A DNA stretch of 64,000 bases from Streptomyces violascens (GTDB taxonomy: Bacteria; Actinomycetota; Actinomycetes; Streptomycetales; Streptomycetaceae), in contig NZ_BMUA01000019.1 of the NCBI RefSeq assembly GCF_014649955.1, positions 62,001-126,000 on the forward strand, in the 5' to 3' direction. This document shows, in pieces, positions 17,057 through 25,890 of this stretch. Every line of letters begins with the position of its first letter. Within the stretch, counting starts at the first letter, position 1. The position numbers and the translations under genes are program-made. A model generated the notes under the pieces. The model saw only the letters and a list, made by a program, of their open reading frames with translations. It was not told the origin of the DNA and made no database searches.

Positions 17057-18493
17057 GTGAGTATGTGGACTGCCCTGGAGCCCCCCGCCACCACCGTTGC
17101 CCCCGGTGACAGCGCCGTCGTACGACTGCGGGTGCGCAATACGGGCGACACCGTCGAGGAGTACCGGTTCACGCCGGTCGGGGACGCCGCAGGCTGGGCG
17201 CACGTCGAGCCGGCCACGCTGCGTCTCTATCCCGGGGCGGAAGGGGTCAGCGAGATCACCTTCGCGCCGCCGCGCACCTCGGACGCCGTGGCGGGCCAGA
17301 GTCCCTTCGGCATCCGGGTCGAGCCGCGCGAGCACCCGGGCGAGGCCGATGTCGTCGAGGGCCGGCTCACGATCACCCCGTTCGCCGAGATGCGTGCCGA
17401 GCTGGTCCCGCGCACCGTGAAGGGCAGGCGCCGGGCACGTGGCCGGGTGGCCGTCGACAACCTGGGCAACCAGCCGCTGACCGCGTCCTTCTCCACCCGG
17501 GACAACGGCGACAGCCTCACTGTCGAGGCCAACCCCACCGCGGTCCAGGTCGACCCGGGCCGGGCCGGATTCGCCGAGGTGCAGCTCACCTCGGCGAACG
17601 TGAGCTGGTTCGGCGGGATCCGCCAGCACCAGTTCACCGTCTCGGTGCTGAGGTCGGGCGATCCCGCCCCGCAGGAGCTGCGCGGCACCTACGTGCAGCC
17701 GTCCGTGTTCCCGCGCTGGGTGCTCGCGGTCGGGTCGGTCCTGGTGGCGGCGGCCGTCGCGTTCGCGCTGATCTGGTTCCAGCACGACGTGGGCGTCAAG
17801 AGCCAGGCCTCCGAGAAGGCGCCCTCCAAGGAGGAGCCGCTTCCGCAGGGCTCCAACACGCCGCTGCCTTCCGCCCCGCCGGCGCCCTCCAAGCAGCCCC
17901 CGCCGCCCTCCGTGCCGGCGCCGCCCCCGCCCCCGCCCGCCGCCGACCAGCCGAAGCCGAAGGATCCCGGTGGCGGGGGCAGCGGAGGCGGCGGTGGGAA
18001 CAACGCTCCCAAGCCGCCCCAGTACGACCCGAACAAGCTGGTGCGGATCCAGTCCGGGCTCGGATACCTCCTCGTCTCGCCGACCGACCAGAAGCCGGAG
18101 GGCCGGTACGTCTACACGGCGCCGACGAGCTTGAACAAGCCCCCCTGGGACCAGTTCTGGCACGTACACCCGCTGCCCAACAACGAGTTCGCCTTCACCT
18201 CGTCGTCCGAGCCGTGGGCTGTCGCGGACAACACCCGGGAGGGGAACCAGATCCAGATGTGGGGCGCGTCGGGCGGCGAGGCGAGCCTGTCCAACGGGTC
18301 GATGACTGCCAACCAGAAGTGGTCGATCCAGCCGATCAGCGGCGGTGACGGTTTTGTACGGCTGGTGAGCCGGGACGACAATTGGTGCCTGTCGGATCTG
18401 ACGCCCAACGACCGGCAGCACCTTCAGGTGGCCGAGGTCCGCCCCTGCGGGGCCCTCCCGGCCGACCAGCAGCGCTGGAAGATCCTCCAGTAG
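17057..18493 (+). CDS. Single-pass membrane protein with C-terminal ricin-like lectin domain (CIS locus)
   Basis: A 478-aa paralogue of the preceding protein: the same Ig-like N-terminal half (VRLRVRNTGDTVEEYRFTPV, GRVAVDNLGNQPLTASFSTR), a transmembrane helix at about 219-241 (WVLAVGSVLVAAAVAFALIW) and a Pro-rich linker. The C terminus is a beta-trefoil of ricin type (VRIQSGLGYLLVSPTDQ, ANQKWSIQPISGGDGFVRLV). GTG 17057 gives MSMWTALEP, matching MTMWTSLDP of the paralogue; ATG 17063 is the alternative. The swap of the C-terminal module on one membrane scaffold suggests different extracellular ligands. Confidence 0.83.
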   Translation: MSMWTALEPPATTVAPGDSAVVRLRVRNTGDTVEEYRFTPVGDAAGWAHVEPATLRLYPGAEGVSEITFAPPRTSDAVAGQSPFGIRVEPREHPGEADVVEGRLTITPFAEMRAELVPRTVKGRRRARGRVAVDNLGNQPLTASFSTRDNGDSLTVEANPTAVQVDPGRAGFAEVQLTSANVSWFGGIRQHQFTVSVLRSGDPAPQELRGTYVQPSVFPRWVLAVGSVLVAAAVAFALIWFQHDVGVKSQASEKAPSKEEPLPQGSNTPLPSAPPAPSKQPPPPSVPAPPPPPPAADQPKPKDPGGGGSGGGGGNNAPKPPQYDPNKLVRIQSGLGYLLVSPTDQKPEGRYVYTAPTSLNKPPWDQFWHVHPLPNNEFAFTSSSEPWAVADNTREGNQIQMWGASGGEASLSNGSMTANQKWSIQPISGGDGFVRLVSRDDNWCLSDLTPNDRQHLQVAEVRPCGALPADQQRWKILQ

Positions 18494-18498
18494 CCTCC

Positions 18499-18526
18499 GG
18501 TCCGGAGCACCCTGGGGCTCCGGACC
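18499..18526 (+). terminator. Hairpin between convergent CIS genes
   Basis: GGTCCGGAGC / GCTCCGGACC, a perfect 10-bp stem with an 8-nt loop, starts 5 nt after the stop of the ricin-domain gene. It probably ends transcription from that side. Confidence 0.75.
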
Positions 18527-18529
18527 AGG

Positions 18530-18643
18530 CCCCGTATCGCGCCTGAAGGGCGCTCGTCCTCAAACGCCGGACGGGCTGAAATACCCCAGTGCGGGCCAGC
18601 ATCAACCCAGCCAGGGGCGCGGGGAACTGCGCAAACCAGCCCC
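18530..18643. repeat. Two dispersed Streptomyces repeats in the convergent intergenic region
   Basis: CCCGTATCGCGCCTGAAGGG and CGCTCGTCCTCAAACGCC occur here and, inverted, at 32989-33023. A second unit, AGGGGCGCGGGGAACTGCGC from 18613, has relatives near 27629, 32881, 44048 and 44134. Both lie outside genes. Confidence 0.75.
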
Positions 18644-18656
18644 CGCCCCCAGGGGG

Positions 18657-20648
18657 CTACGGGGCCCAGGCCATGCCCGTGCCCGGCACAAGTCGCCCGG
18701 ACTTCACGTACTCCCGCCGCGCCCCGGCACGGACATCCTCCGAGGTCACCGGAGAACCCCGCCCCGCCGCGAGATACCCCGCCGTCACCGCCGCGGAGCG
18801 AATCGCACCCCCGGCGAGCTCGAACTCCTTCGCGCACGCGTCGAGTTCGGCCGCCAGGCCCTCTTCCTGCGGCACCCCCGCCAGGCAGCTCCGCCACAGC
18901 GCCGCGCGCAGCGCGACATCCGGGAAGGGGAAGTCGACCACCAGGTCGAGCCGTCGCGTGAACGCCTCGTCGATGTTCGCCCGCAGATTCGTGGTCAGCA
19001 CCGCGATCCCGTCGAACGCCTCGAGCCGCTGCAACAGATACGCACTCTCCAGGTTCGCGTACCGGTCGTGCGAGCTCTTCACCTCCGACCGCTTGCCGAA
19101 CACCGCGTCCGCCTCGTCGAAGAGCAGCACCGAGTCGGTACGGTCCGCCTCGACGAAGATCTTTTCCAGGTTCTTCTCGGTCTCGCCGACGTATTTGTCG
19201 ACCACCGAGGAGAGGTCCACCACGTACATGTCCAGGCCCAGCTCGCCCGCCACGACCTCCGCCGCCAGCGTCTTGCCCGTGCCGGAGTCGCCCGCGAACA
19301 GCGCGACCACGCCCCGTCCGCGCCCGCCGCCCGTCCGCAGCCGCCACTCCCCGAGTACCCGGTCCCGGTGCCTGGCGCGTCCCGCGAGCTCGTGCAGCAT
19401 CGCGAGCGGCTCCTCGGGCAGGACCAGGTCCGCGAACCCCACGGCGGGCCGCACCCGGCGCGCATGCCGGTCGAGCAGCGGAGCCGAGAGCTGCCGGGCG
19501 CTCTTCTGCACGTGCCCGAGCCCCACCGGCACCCCTTCGAACCCCGCCAAGGCCAGCGCCCCCCGCGCGGCCCGCCGCACCTGCCCCGCGCCAAGGCGGT
19601 AGGGCCCGACCGCCTCCGCCAAGTCGCCGTCGTACGAGGGGAGTTCCTCGGTCCAGGCCGTCAGCGGGTCGGTCTCGGCGGACGTGTCCTCCAGGGCGAG
19701 AAGTGCCGCGCCGGGCGCCCACGTGGGATCGTACGGGTCGGTCCCGGCGAACACCACGGTCACGTCCGGTATCGCCAGCTCCCGCACCAGTGCGCCCGGT
19801 TCGGAATCCGGAAGCTCGACCACGATCGCCGTGCCCGACCCGCGCAGCCTCGCCTCGCGCAGCAGTGCGCGGGCCGCGGCCCGGTCGGTGGCCTCGGGGT
19901 GGTGGCGCAGCACGGCCCGCCCGGCGCCGCGCAGGGCCGCCGTCACCGCGTCCGCCCCGCTTCCCGCCCTGCGCTCGCGCAGATGGACGGCGACCGGGCT
20001 CGGCGCGAGCGCGATCCGCGCCGCGAGCCCTTCGTCCGGGGCACTCCCGCCCGGCGGGAGCAACTCGACACGCGCAGCCAGGAGTTGACCGTCCAGGGTG
20101 TCATCCCCCAGGAGGTGCGCCACCACCCGCTCCGGGACCCGCAGCGCGCGCCCCGGCAGCGGCCGGTCCTCGTCCTCCAGAACCACAAGGCCGCCCGTGA
20201 TCAGCGGCGCCGACGGGTGGAGCCGGCCGCGCGCGTCGGGGTCGTACGGTCCGGTCCCGGCGAGTTCCAGGGCGAGCGCCACCGAGGCCCGGCGGCGGCC
20301 CACGTCGTCGTTGAGGTAGCCGTACAGCGGCTCGAAGCGCCGGTCCACATCGGGGGCGAGCGCCGCGACGAGCAGCAGCTCGTCGACCGGGCCGAGCCCG
20401 AAGTTCCGCGCGAGTGCGGTGAGCCGGTCGCCGGGCGCCGGTATGAACTCACTGTCAGGAGAGGGGAGTTCAAGGGGTGCGACCCCATCCGCGCCGGCCA
20501 GTCGGGCCGCCGTCTCGGCCGAGACGTACAGGCCACGCAGCGGGTCCTGGGCGGTCGGGTCATCGGCGGAACGGGCCGCGACCAGTGCCGCGACCGTGGT
20601 CCGCAGATGGTCGAGCCGGAGCAGCAGGGCACGAGCGGCCACGTTCAC
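18657..20648 (-). CDS. AAA+ ATPase of the CIS locus (Afp15-like)
   Basis: A 663-aa protein. The N-terminal 400 residues are helical with DELLLVAALAPDVDRRFEPL. The C-terminal AAA+ module has Walker A GDSGTGKT near 452-459, the sensor/pore segment VVDKYVGETEKNLEKIF, Walker B VLLFDEADAVFG near 507 and the arginine-finger region TRRLDLVVDFPFPD. Every CIS cluster has one such ATPase, thought to act in assembly or disassembly. GTG 20648 overlaps the DUF4255 gene's stop by 4 nt (GTGA). Confidence 0.92.
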   Translation of the reverse strand: MNVAARALLLRLDHLRTTVAALVAARSADDPTAQDPLRGLYVSAETAARLAGADGVAPLELPSPDSEFIPAPGDRLTALARNFGLGPVDELLLVAALAPDVDRRFEPLYGYLNDDVGRRRASVALALELAGTGPYDPDARGRLHPSAPLITGGLVVLEDEDRPLPGRALRVPERVVAHLLGDDTLDGQLLAARVELLPPGGSAPDEGLAARIALAPSPVAVHLRERRAGSGADAVTAALRGAGRAVLRHHPEATDRAAARALLREARLRGSGTAIVVELPDSEPGALVRELAIPDVTVVFAGTDPYDPTWAPGAALLALEDTSAETDPLTAWTEELPSYDGDLAEAVGPYRLGAGQVRRAARGALALAGFEGVPVGLGHVQKSARQLSAPLLDRHARRVRPAVGFADLVLPEEPLAMLHELAGRARHRDRVLGEWRLRTGGGRGRGVVALFAGDSGTGKTLAAEVVAGELGLDMYVVDLSSVVDKYVGETEKNLEKIFVEADRTDSVLLFDEADAVFGKRSEVKSSHDRYANLESAYLLQRLEAFDGIAVLTTNLRANIDEAFTRRLDLVVDFPFPDVALRAALWRSCLAGVPQEEGLAAELDACAKEFELAGGAIRSAAVTAGYLAAGRGSPVTSEDVRAGARREYVKSGRLVPGTGMAWAP

Positions 20649-21352
20649 CGGGCGCCGCCGTCCTGCGAGGTGCCCTTGCGCGCCCCACGGTTCGACGCGC
20701 CGCCGTCCCGCGTGCCGGCGTCCAGCACGCCTCCGCCCCGTGAGCCCCGCATGATCCGCGGCTTCGCGTCGTCCGGCACGCCGTCCCGGCCGCGCACCGT
20801 GATCACGCCCTCCGTGACCGGCGGCGCCACGTCGTACACCGGCGTGACCGGGAACGGCGTCGTGATCACCACGTCGAGCGACGGCTTCAGCTCACCGCCG
20901 AGCGCCGACCAGATGTCGGCCAGCGAGCGCGACTCGGCCGGGGGCACCCCGACCGTCAGCGGCAGGGACACGTTGTACGCGTCGAGCGCCCGCGGAACGT
21001 ATTCCTCCGGCAGCATCTCGTGCGGCAGCAGACACGCCAACGCGCCGGACAATAGGCGGTGTTCGTCCTCGGGACGGCTGGTCCACGCGGTCAGGAGGTA
21101 GGAGAGGCGGTACCAGCGGGGCGGCTGGCGGCGGCGCAGGACGATGCCGTTGGCGTCCCGTTCCGCGTACGAACCGCGCTCGCGGCGGGCCACGTCCTCG
21201 CGGATGTCGTACAGGTAGGCGTTCAGGGTGGGGGTGTTGCGCCGGGCCGCCCAGTCGCGGGTGGGCGCCTCGAAGACGACGTCCCCCGTTCCCTCGGGCA
21301 GCGCCCCGCCGCGCAGAATGCGCCGCAGCGCCTCGTCGATTTCGTGGATCAT
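20645..21352 (-). CDS. DUF4255 protein, CIS tube terminator-like (Afp16-like)
   Basis: A 235-aa protein starting MIHEIDEALRRILRGGALPE, with the DUF4255 segments NTPTLNAYLYDIREDVARRE and PRWYRLSYLLTAWTSRPEDE. DUF4255 proteins cap the tube and sheath end opposite the baseplate. The C-terminal 40 residues are a Gly/Arg-rich tail (RIMRGSRGGGVLDAG, RGARKGTSQ) beyond the folded domain. It is coupled to the AAA+ gene. Confidence 0.88.
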   Translation of the reverse strand: MIHEIDEALRRILRGGALPEGTGDVVFEAPTRDWAARRNTPTLNAYLYDIREDVARRERGSYAERDANGIVLRRRQPPRWYRLSYLLTAWTSRPEDEHRLLSGALACLLPHEMLPEEYVPRALDAYNVSLPLTVGVPPAESRSLADIWSALGGELKPSLDVVITTPFPVTPVYDVAPPVTEGVITVRGRDGVPDDAKPRIMRGSRGGGVLDAGTRDGGASNRGARKGTSQDGGAR

Positions 21353-21444
21353 TGAGCCAATTTCCCGAGGTGTCGGATGCCGTCGAAGTCCGCTTGCACC
21401 GACGGCTGTTGAGCCGATGGGGCCGACAGGTGGACCCGGGTCGG

Positions 21445-22122
21445 CTAGATGTAACCCTCCCGCAGCGCATACGCCACCGCATGCGCGCGGTTGGTGAGCT
21501 GGAGGCGGGTCATGAGGGCGTGCAGGATGTTCTTGACAGTGCGTTCCGAGTAGGCGAGCTTCTCGGAGATCTGCCGGGTGTCGAGGCCCTCGGCGACCAG
21601 GCGCAGGACGTCCACCTCGCGCGGTGCCATGCCGAAGAGCGGCGCGGTCGAGGAGGACCCGGCCGACGCGGACGTGGTCTCCGAGCGGCGAAGGCGGCCG
21701 ACCTGCACGAGGAGTCTGCTGATCAGGTCGGGCGGCAGCTCGCCCTCGCCGCGCGCCGCGCTGTGCACGGCCTTCAACAGGCGCTGTTCGGTGGCCTGAT
21801 GGCGCCACAGGATGGCGCGCACCCCGTACTCGACCACGGTCAGCAGATCGGGCTCGCGCAGTTCGCGGGCTATGAGTACGACGCGCTGCTCGCCGCCGCG
21901 CACGACGCGGCGCAGCTCGGCGGAGGCCGAGTCGTCGACCTGGTCGACGAGCATGACGGCGACCGCGGGGTCGGCCTGACGGCCGTCCGTCTCGCGGGTC
22001 TCCCGGGTGTCGCGCAGGACTTCGACGGTGGGCTGGTGCTGCAGGTGGCTGATGACCCCGGCCCGGCTCAGCGGATCGGAGGCGTGAACGGTCACCGTGA
22101 CACGATTCGCGAGCAATGGCAT
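21445..22122 (-). CDS. LuxR/NarL-type regulator at the CIS locus
   Basis: A 225-aa regulator with a receiver-like N terminus (VTVTVHASDPLSRAGVISHL, VMLVDQVDDSASAEL) and a C-terminal LuxR helix-turn-helix (MAPREVDVLRLVAEGLDTRQ, YSERTVKNILHALMTRLQLT). The acidic pocket of a true receiver is not complete: the usual D-D pair near the N terminus is reduced to HASD. No kinase is adjacent. ATG 22122 was chosen because AGGACAGGG precedes it; the frame is open to 22227. It is the likely local regulator of the CIS genes. Confidence 0.85.
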   Translation of the reverse strand: MPLLANRVTVTVHASDPLSRAGVISHLQHQPTVEVLRDTRETRETDGRQADPAVAVMLVDQVDDSASAELRRVVRGGEQRVVLIARELREPDLLTVVEYGVRAILWRHQATEQRLLKAVHSAARGEGELPPDLISRLLVQVGRLRRSETTSASAGSSSTAPLFGMAPREVDVLRLVAEGLDTRQISEKLAYSERTVKNILHALMTRLQLTNRAHAVAYALREGYI

Positions 22123-22288
22123 TTCCCTGTCCTTTCCCTCTCCCCGTTGCGTATCGACCGGCCCACTCTGGTCGGGCCCGATCAACAGCGAATCAACAAC
22201 CGTTGAATGAGCCACCAATCCGGCCACGAGCGGTCGAAGTCGTCAGGAAAAGAGGTCGGGAGAGGATCGGGAAAGGATCGGGAAAGGG

Positions 22289-22326
22289 GTGCGGGGCCCG
22301 GGATCACCAGACCCCGGGCCCCGCAC
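22289..22326 (-). terminator. metG terminator hairpin
   Basis: A perfect 14-bp stem, GTGCGGGGCCCGGG / CCCGGGCCCCGCAC, with a 10-nt loop, 34 nt past the metG stop on the minus strand. It separates metG from the LuxR gene. Confidence 0.85.
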
Positions 22327-22359
22327 CGTACGTACATCGACGTACGGACGACAACTCCC

Positions 22360-23940
22360 TTACGCGGGCTTCTCCTCCAGGCGCGGGAAGAGCACCGCAC
22401 CCTTGGTGACCTTCGCGCCGGCGGGCAGCAGGCCCCACGTGCCGGCGTCCTGGACGCGCTGCTCGGCGAGCGAGCCGAGCGGAGCCTCCGCGCCGAGCGA
22501 GTCCCACAGCTGCTGCGAGGTGTCCGGCATCACGGAGTTGAGCAGGACGGCGACACCGCGCAGGGATTCGGCCGCGGTGTACAGGATCGTCGCGAGGCGG
22601 GCCCTGCCCTCGGGCGTCTCGTCCTTGGCGACCTTCCACGGCTCCTGCTCCGTGAGGTAGCCGTTGACCTGCTTGACGAAGTCGAAGACGGCCAGGATGC
22701 CGCCCTGGAAGTCGAGTTCGTCGCCGATGCGCCGGTCGGCCTCGGTGACGGCGTTGGCCAGACCGTCCTGGACGGCCTTCTCGGCGTCGCCGTCGGCGAT
22801 CGCCGCGGGCAGCTCGCCGCCGAAGTACTTGCCGACCATGGCGGCCACCCGGGACGCCAAGTTGCCGTAGTCGTTGGCGAGTTCGGAGGTGTAGCGGGCG
22901 GTGAAGTCCTCCCAGGAGAACGAGCCGTCCTGGCCGAAGGCGATGGCCCGCAGGAAGTACCAGCGGTAGGCGTCGACGCCGAAGTGCGCGGTCAGGTCCT
23001 GCGGCTTGATGCCGGTCAGGTTCGACTTCGACATCTTCTCGCCGCCGACCATCAGCCAGCCGTTGGCCGCGACCTTCCCCGGCACGGGCAGCCCGTTGGC
23101 CATCAGCATCGCGGGCCAGATGATCGCGTGGAAGCGCAGGATGTCCTTGCCCACGAGGTGCACGTCGGCCGGGAAGATCTCCTCGAACCGGGCCTGGTCG
23201 GCGCCGTACCCGACGGCCGTCGCGTAGTTGAGCAGCGCGTCCACCCACACGTAGATGACGTGCTCGGTGTCCCACGGCACCGGCACGCCCCAGTCGAAGG
23301 TCGACCGCGAGATGGACAGGTCCTGGAGGCCCTTGCGCACGAAGTTGAGCACCTCGTTGCGGGCCGACTCGGGCTGGATGAAGCCCGGATTCGCCTCGTA
23401 GAACTCAAGGAGCTTCGGACCGTACTCGCTCAGCTTGAAGAAGTAGTTCTCCTCCTTGAGGAGCTCCACCGGCTTCTTGTGGATGGCGCACAGCTCGCTG
23501 CCGTCCTCGGCCTTGATCAGGTCGCCGGGGAGCTTGTACTCCTCGCAGCCCACGCAGTACGGGCCCTCGTAGCCGCCCTTGTAGATCTCGCCCTTGTCGT
23601 ACAGGTCCTGGACGAACTCCTGCACCCGGTCGGTGTGCCGCTTCTGGGTGGTGCGGATGAAGTCGTCGTTCTTGATGTTCAGGTGCTCCCACAGGGGCTG
23701 CCACGCCTCGCCGACGAGCTTGTCGCACCACTCCTGGGGCGTGACGCCGTTCGCCTCGGCCGTACGCATGATCTTCTGGCCGTGCTCGTCCGTGCCCGTC
23801 AGGTACCAGACCTTCTCGCCGCGCTGGCGGTGCCAGCGGGTGAGCACGTCACCGGCGACGGTGGTGTAGGCGTGGCCCAGGTGCGGGGCATCGTTGACGT
23901 AGTAGATGGGCGTCGAAACGTAGTACGTCGGCGAAGGCAT
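22360..23940 (-). CDS. metG: Methionyl-tRNA synthetase
   Basis: A 526-aa class I synthetase that charges tRNA-Met. The HIGH-type motif PHLGHAYT is at residues 19-26 and KMSKS near 300. One CVGCEEYKLPGDL cysteine pair near residue 127 marks the zinc-knuckle region. The C terminus has the anticodon-binding helices and lacks the extra tRNA-binding domain, as in the short forms. ATG 23940 starts the canonical MPSPTYYVSTPIYYVNDAPH; the frame is open further upstream without conservation. A strong terminator follows. Confidence 0.97.
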   Translation of the reverse strand: MPSPTYYVSTPIYYVNDAPHLGHAYTTVAGDVLTRWHRQRGEKVWYLTGTDEHGQKIMRTAEANGVTPQEWCDKLVGEAWQPLWEHLNIKNDDFIRTTQKRHTDRVQEFVQDLYDKGEIYKGGYEGPYCVGCEEYKLPGDLIKAEDGSELCAIHKKPVELLKEENYFFKLSEYGPKLLEFYEANPGFIQPESARNEVLNFVRKGLQDLSISRSTFDWGVPVPWDTEHVIYVWVDALLNYATAVGYGADQARFEEIFPADVHLVGKDILRFHAIIWPAMLMANGLPVPGKVAANGWLMVGGEKMSKSNLTGIKPQDLTAHFGVDAYRWYFLRAIAFGQDGSFSWEDFTARYTSELANDYGNLASRVAAMVGKYFGGELPAAIADGDAEKAVQDGLANAVTEADRRIGDELDFQGGILAVFDFVKQVNGYLTEQEPWKVAKDETPEGRARLATILYTAAESLRGVAVLLNSVMPDTSQQLWDSLGAEAPLGSLAEQRVQDAGTWGLLPAGAKVTKGAVLFPRLEEKPA

Positions 23941-24095
23941 GCGCGGAATCCTATCGGCCGGCGTCACCGTGCCCGCCCGGGATGTCCGGATGGCGGACGT
24001 CTGCGAGGGCGCGGAGAGGTTTGCGAAACACCCGTTGCCGTAGCAAGGACGCATCCTGGGACGGAAGGGGGCACGTGCGCACGAAGGACGAGAAC

Positions 24096-24749
24096 ATGCG
24101 GGTACTGGTCGCCGAGGACGAGGAGGTCCTCGCCGAGCTCGTCGCCACCGGACTGCGGCGGGCCGGCTTCGCCGTGGACACGGTCTACAGCGGGGACGCG
24201 GCCCTCGCGTACCTGGGCCTTCACGACTACGACGTGGTGGTGCTGGACCGGGACCTGCCGCGCGTGCACGGCGACGAGGTGGCGCGACGCCTGGTCGCGG
24301 ACGCCTCCCGTACCCGCATCCTGATGCTGACCGCGTCCGCGTCCATGGAGGACCGGGTCCAGGGCCTCGACCTCGGCGCGGACGACTATCTGGGCAAGCC
24401 CTTCGAGTTCCCCGAGCTGGTCTCGCGGGTCCGCGCGCTCAGGCGGCGCAGCGCCCGTCCGGTGCCGCCGGTCCTGGAGCGGCACGGGCTGCGCCTGGAC
24501 ACCGTGCGGCGCACCGCCCACCGCGACGGCCAGGAGCTCGACCTCTCGCCCAAGGAGTTCGCGGTGCTCCAGATCCTCCTGGAGGCGGACGGCGCGACCG
24601 TCTCGGCCGAGGAGCTCCTGGAGCGCGCGTGGGACGCCAACGCGGACCCGTTCACGGGCGCGGTACGCGTCGCGATGAGCAAGCTGCGCGGAAAGCTCGG
24701 CGAGCCCGCGCTGATCCGTACCGTCCAGGGCGTGGGGTACGCACTGTGA
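24096..24749 (+). CDS. OmpR/PhoB-type response regulator (CutR-like)
   Basis: A 217-aa response regulator. Receiver: acidic pair E7/D8, phospho-acceptor D51 in VVVLDRDLPR, Thr in ILMLTASAS and Lys in YLGKPFEFPE. C-terminal winged helix: LDLSPKEFAVLQILLEADGA and GAVRVAMSKLRGKLGEP. ATG 24096 follows AAGGACGAG. The cognate kinase starts 13 nt after its stop. It resembles Streptomyces CutR. The signal is not evident. Confidence 0.92.
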   Translation: MRVLVAEDEEVLAELVATGLRRAGFAVDTVYSGDAALAYLGLHDYDVVVLDRDLPRVHGDEVARRLVADASRTRILMLTASASMEDRVQGLDLGADDYLGKPFEFPELVSRVRALRRRSARPVPPVLERHGLRLDTVRRTAHRDGQELDLSPKEFAVLQILLEADGATVSAEELLERAWDANADPFTGAVRVAMSKLRGKLGEPALIRTVQGVGYAL

Positions 24750-24762
24750 GGGGCCGGGCCCG

Positions 24763-25887
24763 GTGATCAGGACCCGTATAGCGCTGATCTTCGGCGGCGT
24801 CTTCCTGGTGCTCGGCGCGGCGCTGCTCGCCGTCGTGAACCTGCTCTCGCGGGCCGGCACCCAGGAAGAGGCGACCGCGATCGCGACCAGAGCGACCACC
24901 CTCCATGTCCCCGGGGCGCCCGCCTACAAGGGCCAGGCCGTGCCCCTCGAACCGCTGACCGTCTACCGGGTCACCTCCGACGTCAGCGACGCCGCGTCCA
25001 GCCAGACCGCCCTGTGGTCCACCCTCGCGCTGGTCGCGATCGCACTGCTCGCGGTCGTGGTGGGCTGGTGGACGGCGGGCCGACTGCTTCGTCCCGTACA
25101 CGTCATGACGGCACGGGCCCGCAAGCTGACCGCGAGCAACCTGCACGAGAGGGTCGGAGCAGCCGGACCGGACGACGAGCTGAAGGAACTCGGCGACACG
25201 ATCGACGACCTCCTCGGCCGTCTCGAAGCCGCCTTCGACAGCCAGCGCCGCTTCATCGCCAACGCCTCGCACGAACTGCGCACCCCGCTCGCCACCCAGC
25301 GCGCCGCGATCCAGATCGGCCTCGACGGCGAGCCGGGCCCCGACGACATCGAGCGCACCCGCAGCACCCTGCTCGACAACAACCGCCGCAGCGAGCAGCT
25401 CATCGAGGGGCTTTTGATGCTGGCCCGCAGCGAGCGGGGCCTGGAAGAGCGCGAGGAGGTGGACCTCGCGGAGGTCGTACGGGAGGAGGCGGCGCGCTAC
25501 GACACGGTCGAGGTCGATGCGGCGCCCGCTGTGGTGCGGGGCAACCGGGCGCTGCTCGCCCGCCTGACCGCGAACCTCCTCGCCAACGCGGTCACCTACA
25601 ACGAACCGGGCGGGGCGGTGGAGGTCACGGTGTACGGCGGCCGTCTGGTGGTGGCCAACCCCACCGGCCCGGCGGTCGCCGAGGACGAGATCCCGGCCCT
25701 GTTCGAGCCCTTCCGGCGGGGCGAGGGCCGCGACCGGATGGGCCCGGGGGCGGGCCTGGGCCTGTCCATCGTGCGCTCGATCGCGCTGGCGCACGGGGGG
25801 ACGGCCACGGCGGAGCCGGGCACCGAGGGCGGCCTGACCGTAACGGTCTCCCTCCCCAGGGCACCCGGCCCGCCGGACAGGCCCTAG
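24763..25887 (+). CDS. Sensor histidine kinase (CutS-like)
   Basis: A 374-aa membrane kinase. Transmembrane helices lie at about 7-29 and 84-106, with a short extracytoplasmic loop of roughly 50 residues. A HAMP region follows, then the H box NASHELRTPLATQRAAIQIG (His near 170), an N box LANLLANAVTYNEPGG and a G box GPGAGLGLSIVRSIALAHGG. The small sensor loop suggests membrane or envelope sensing. It forms an operon with the upstream response regulator and ends 3 nt from the convergent VWA gene. Confidence 0.92.
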   Translation: MIRTRIALIFGGVFLVLGAALLAVVNLLSRAGTQEEATAIATRATTLHVPGAPAYKGQAVPLEPLTVYRVTSDVSDAASSQTALWSTLALVAIALLAVVVGWWTAGRLLRPVHVMTARARKLTASNLHERVGAAGPDDELKELGDTIDDLLGRLEAAFDSQRRFIANASHELRTPLATQRAAIQIGLDGEPGPDDIERTRSTLLDNNRRSEQLIEGLLMLARSERGLEEREEVDLAEVVREEAARYDTVEVDAAPAVVRGNRALLARLTANLLANAVTYNEPGGAVEVTVYGGRLVVANPTGPAVAEDEIPALFEPFRRGEGRDRMGPGAGLGLSIVRSIALAHGGTATAEPGTEGGLTVTVSLPRAPGPPDRP

Positions 25888-25890
25888 GGG

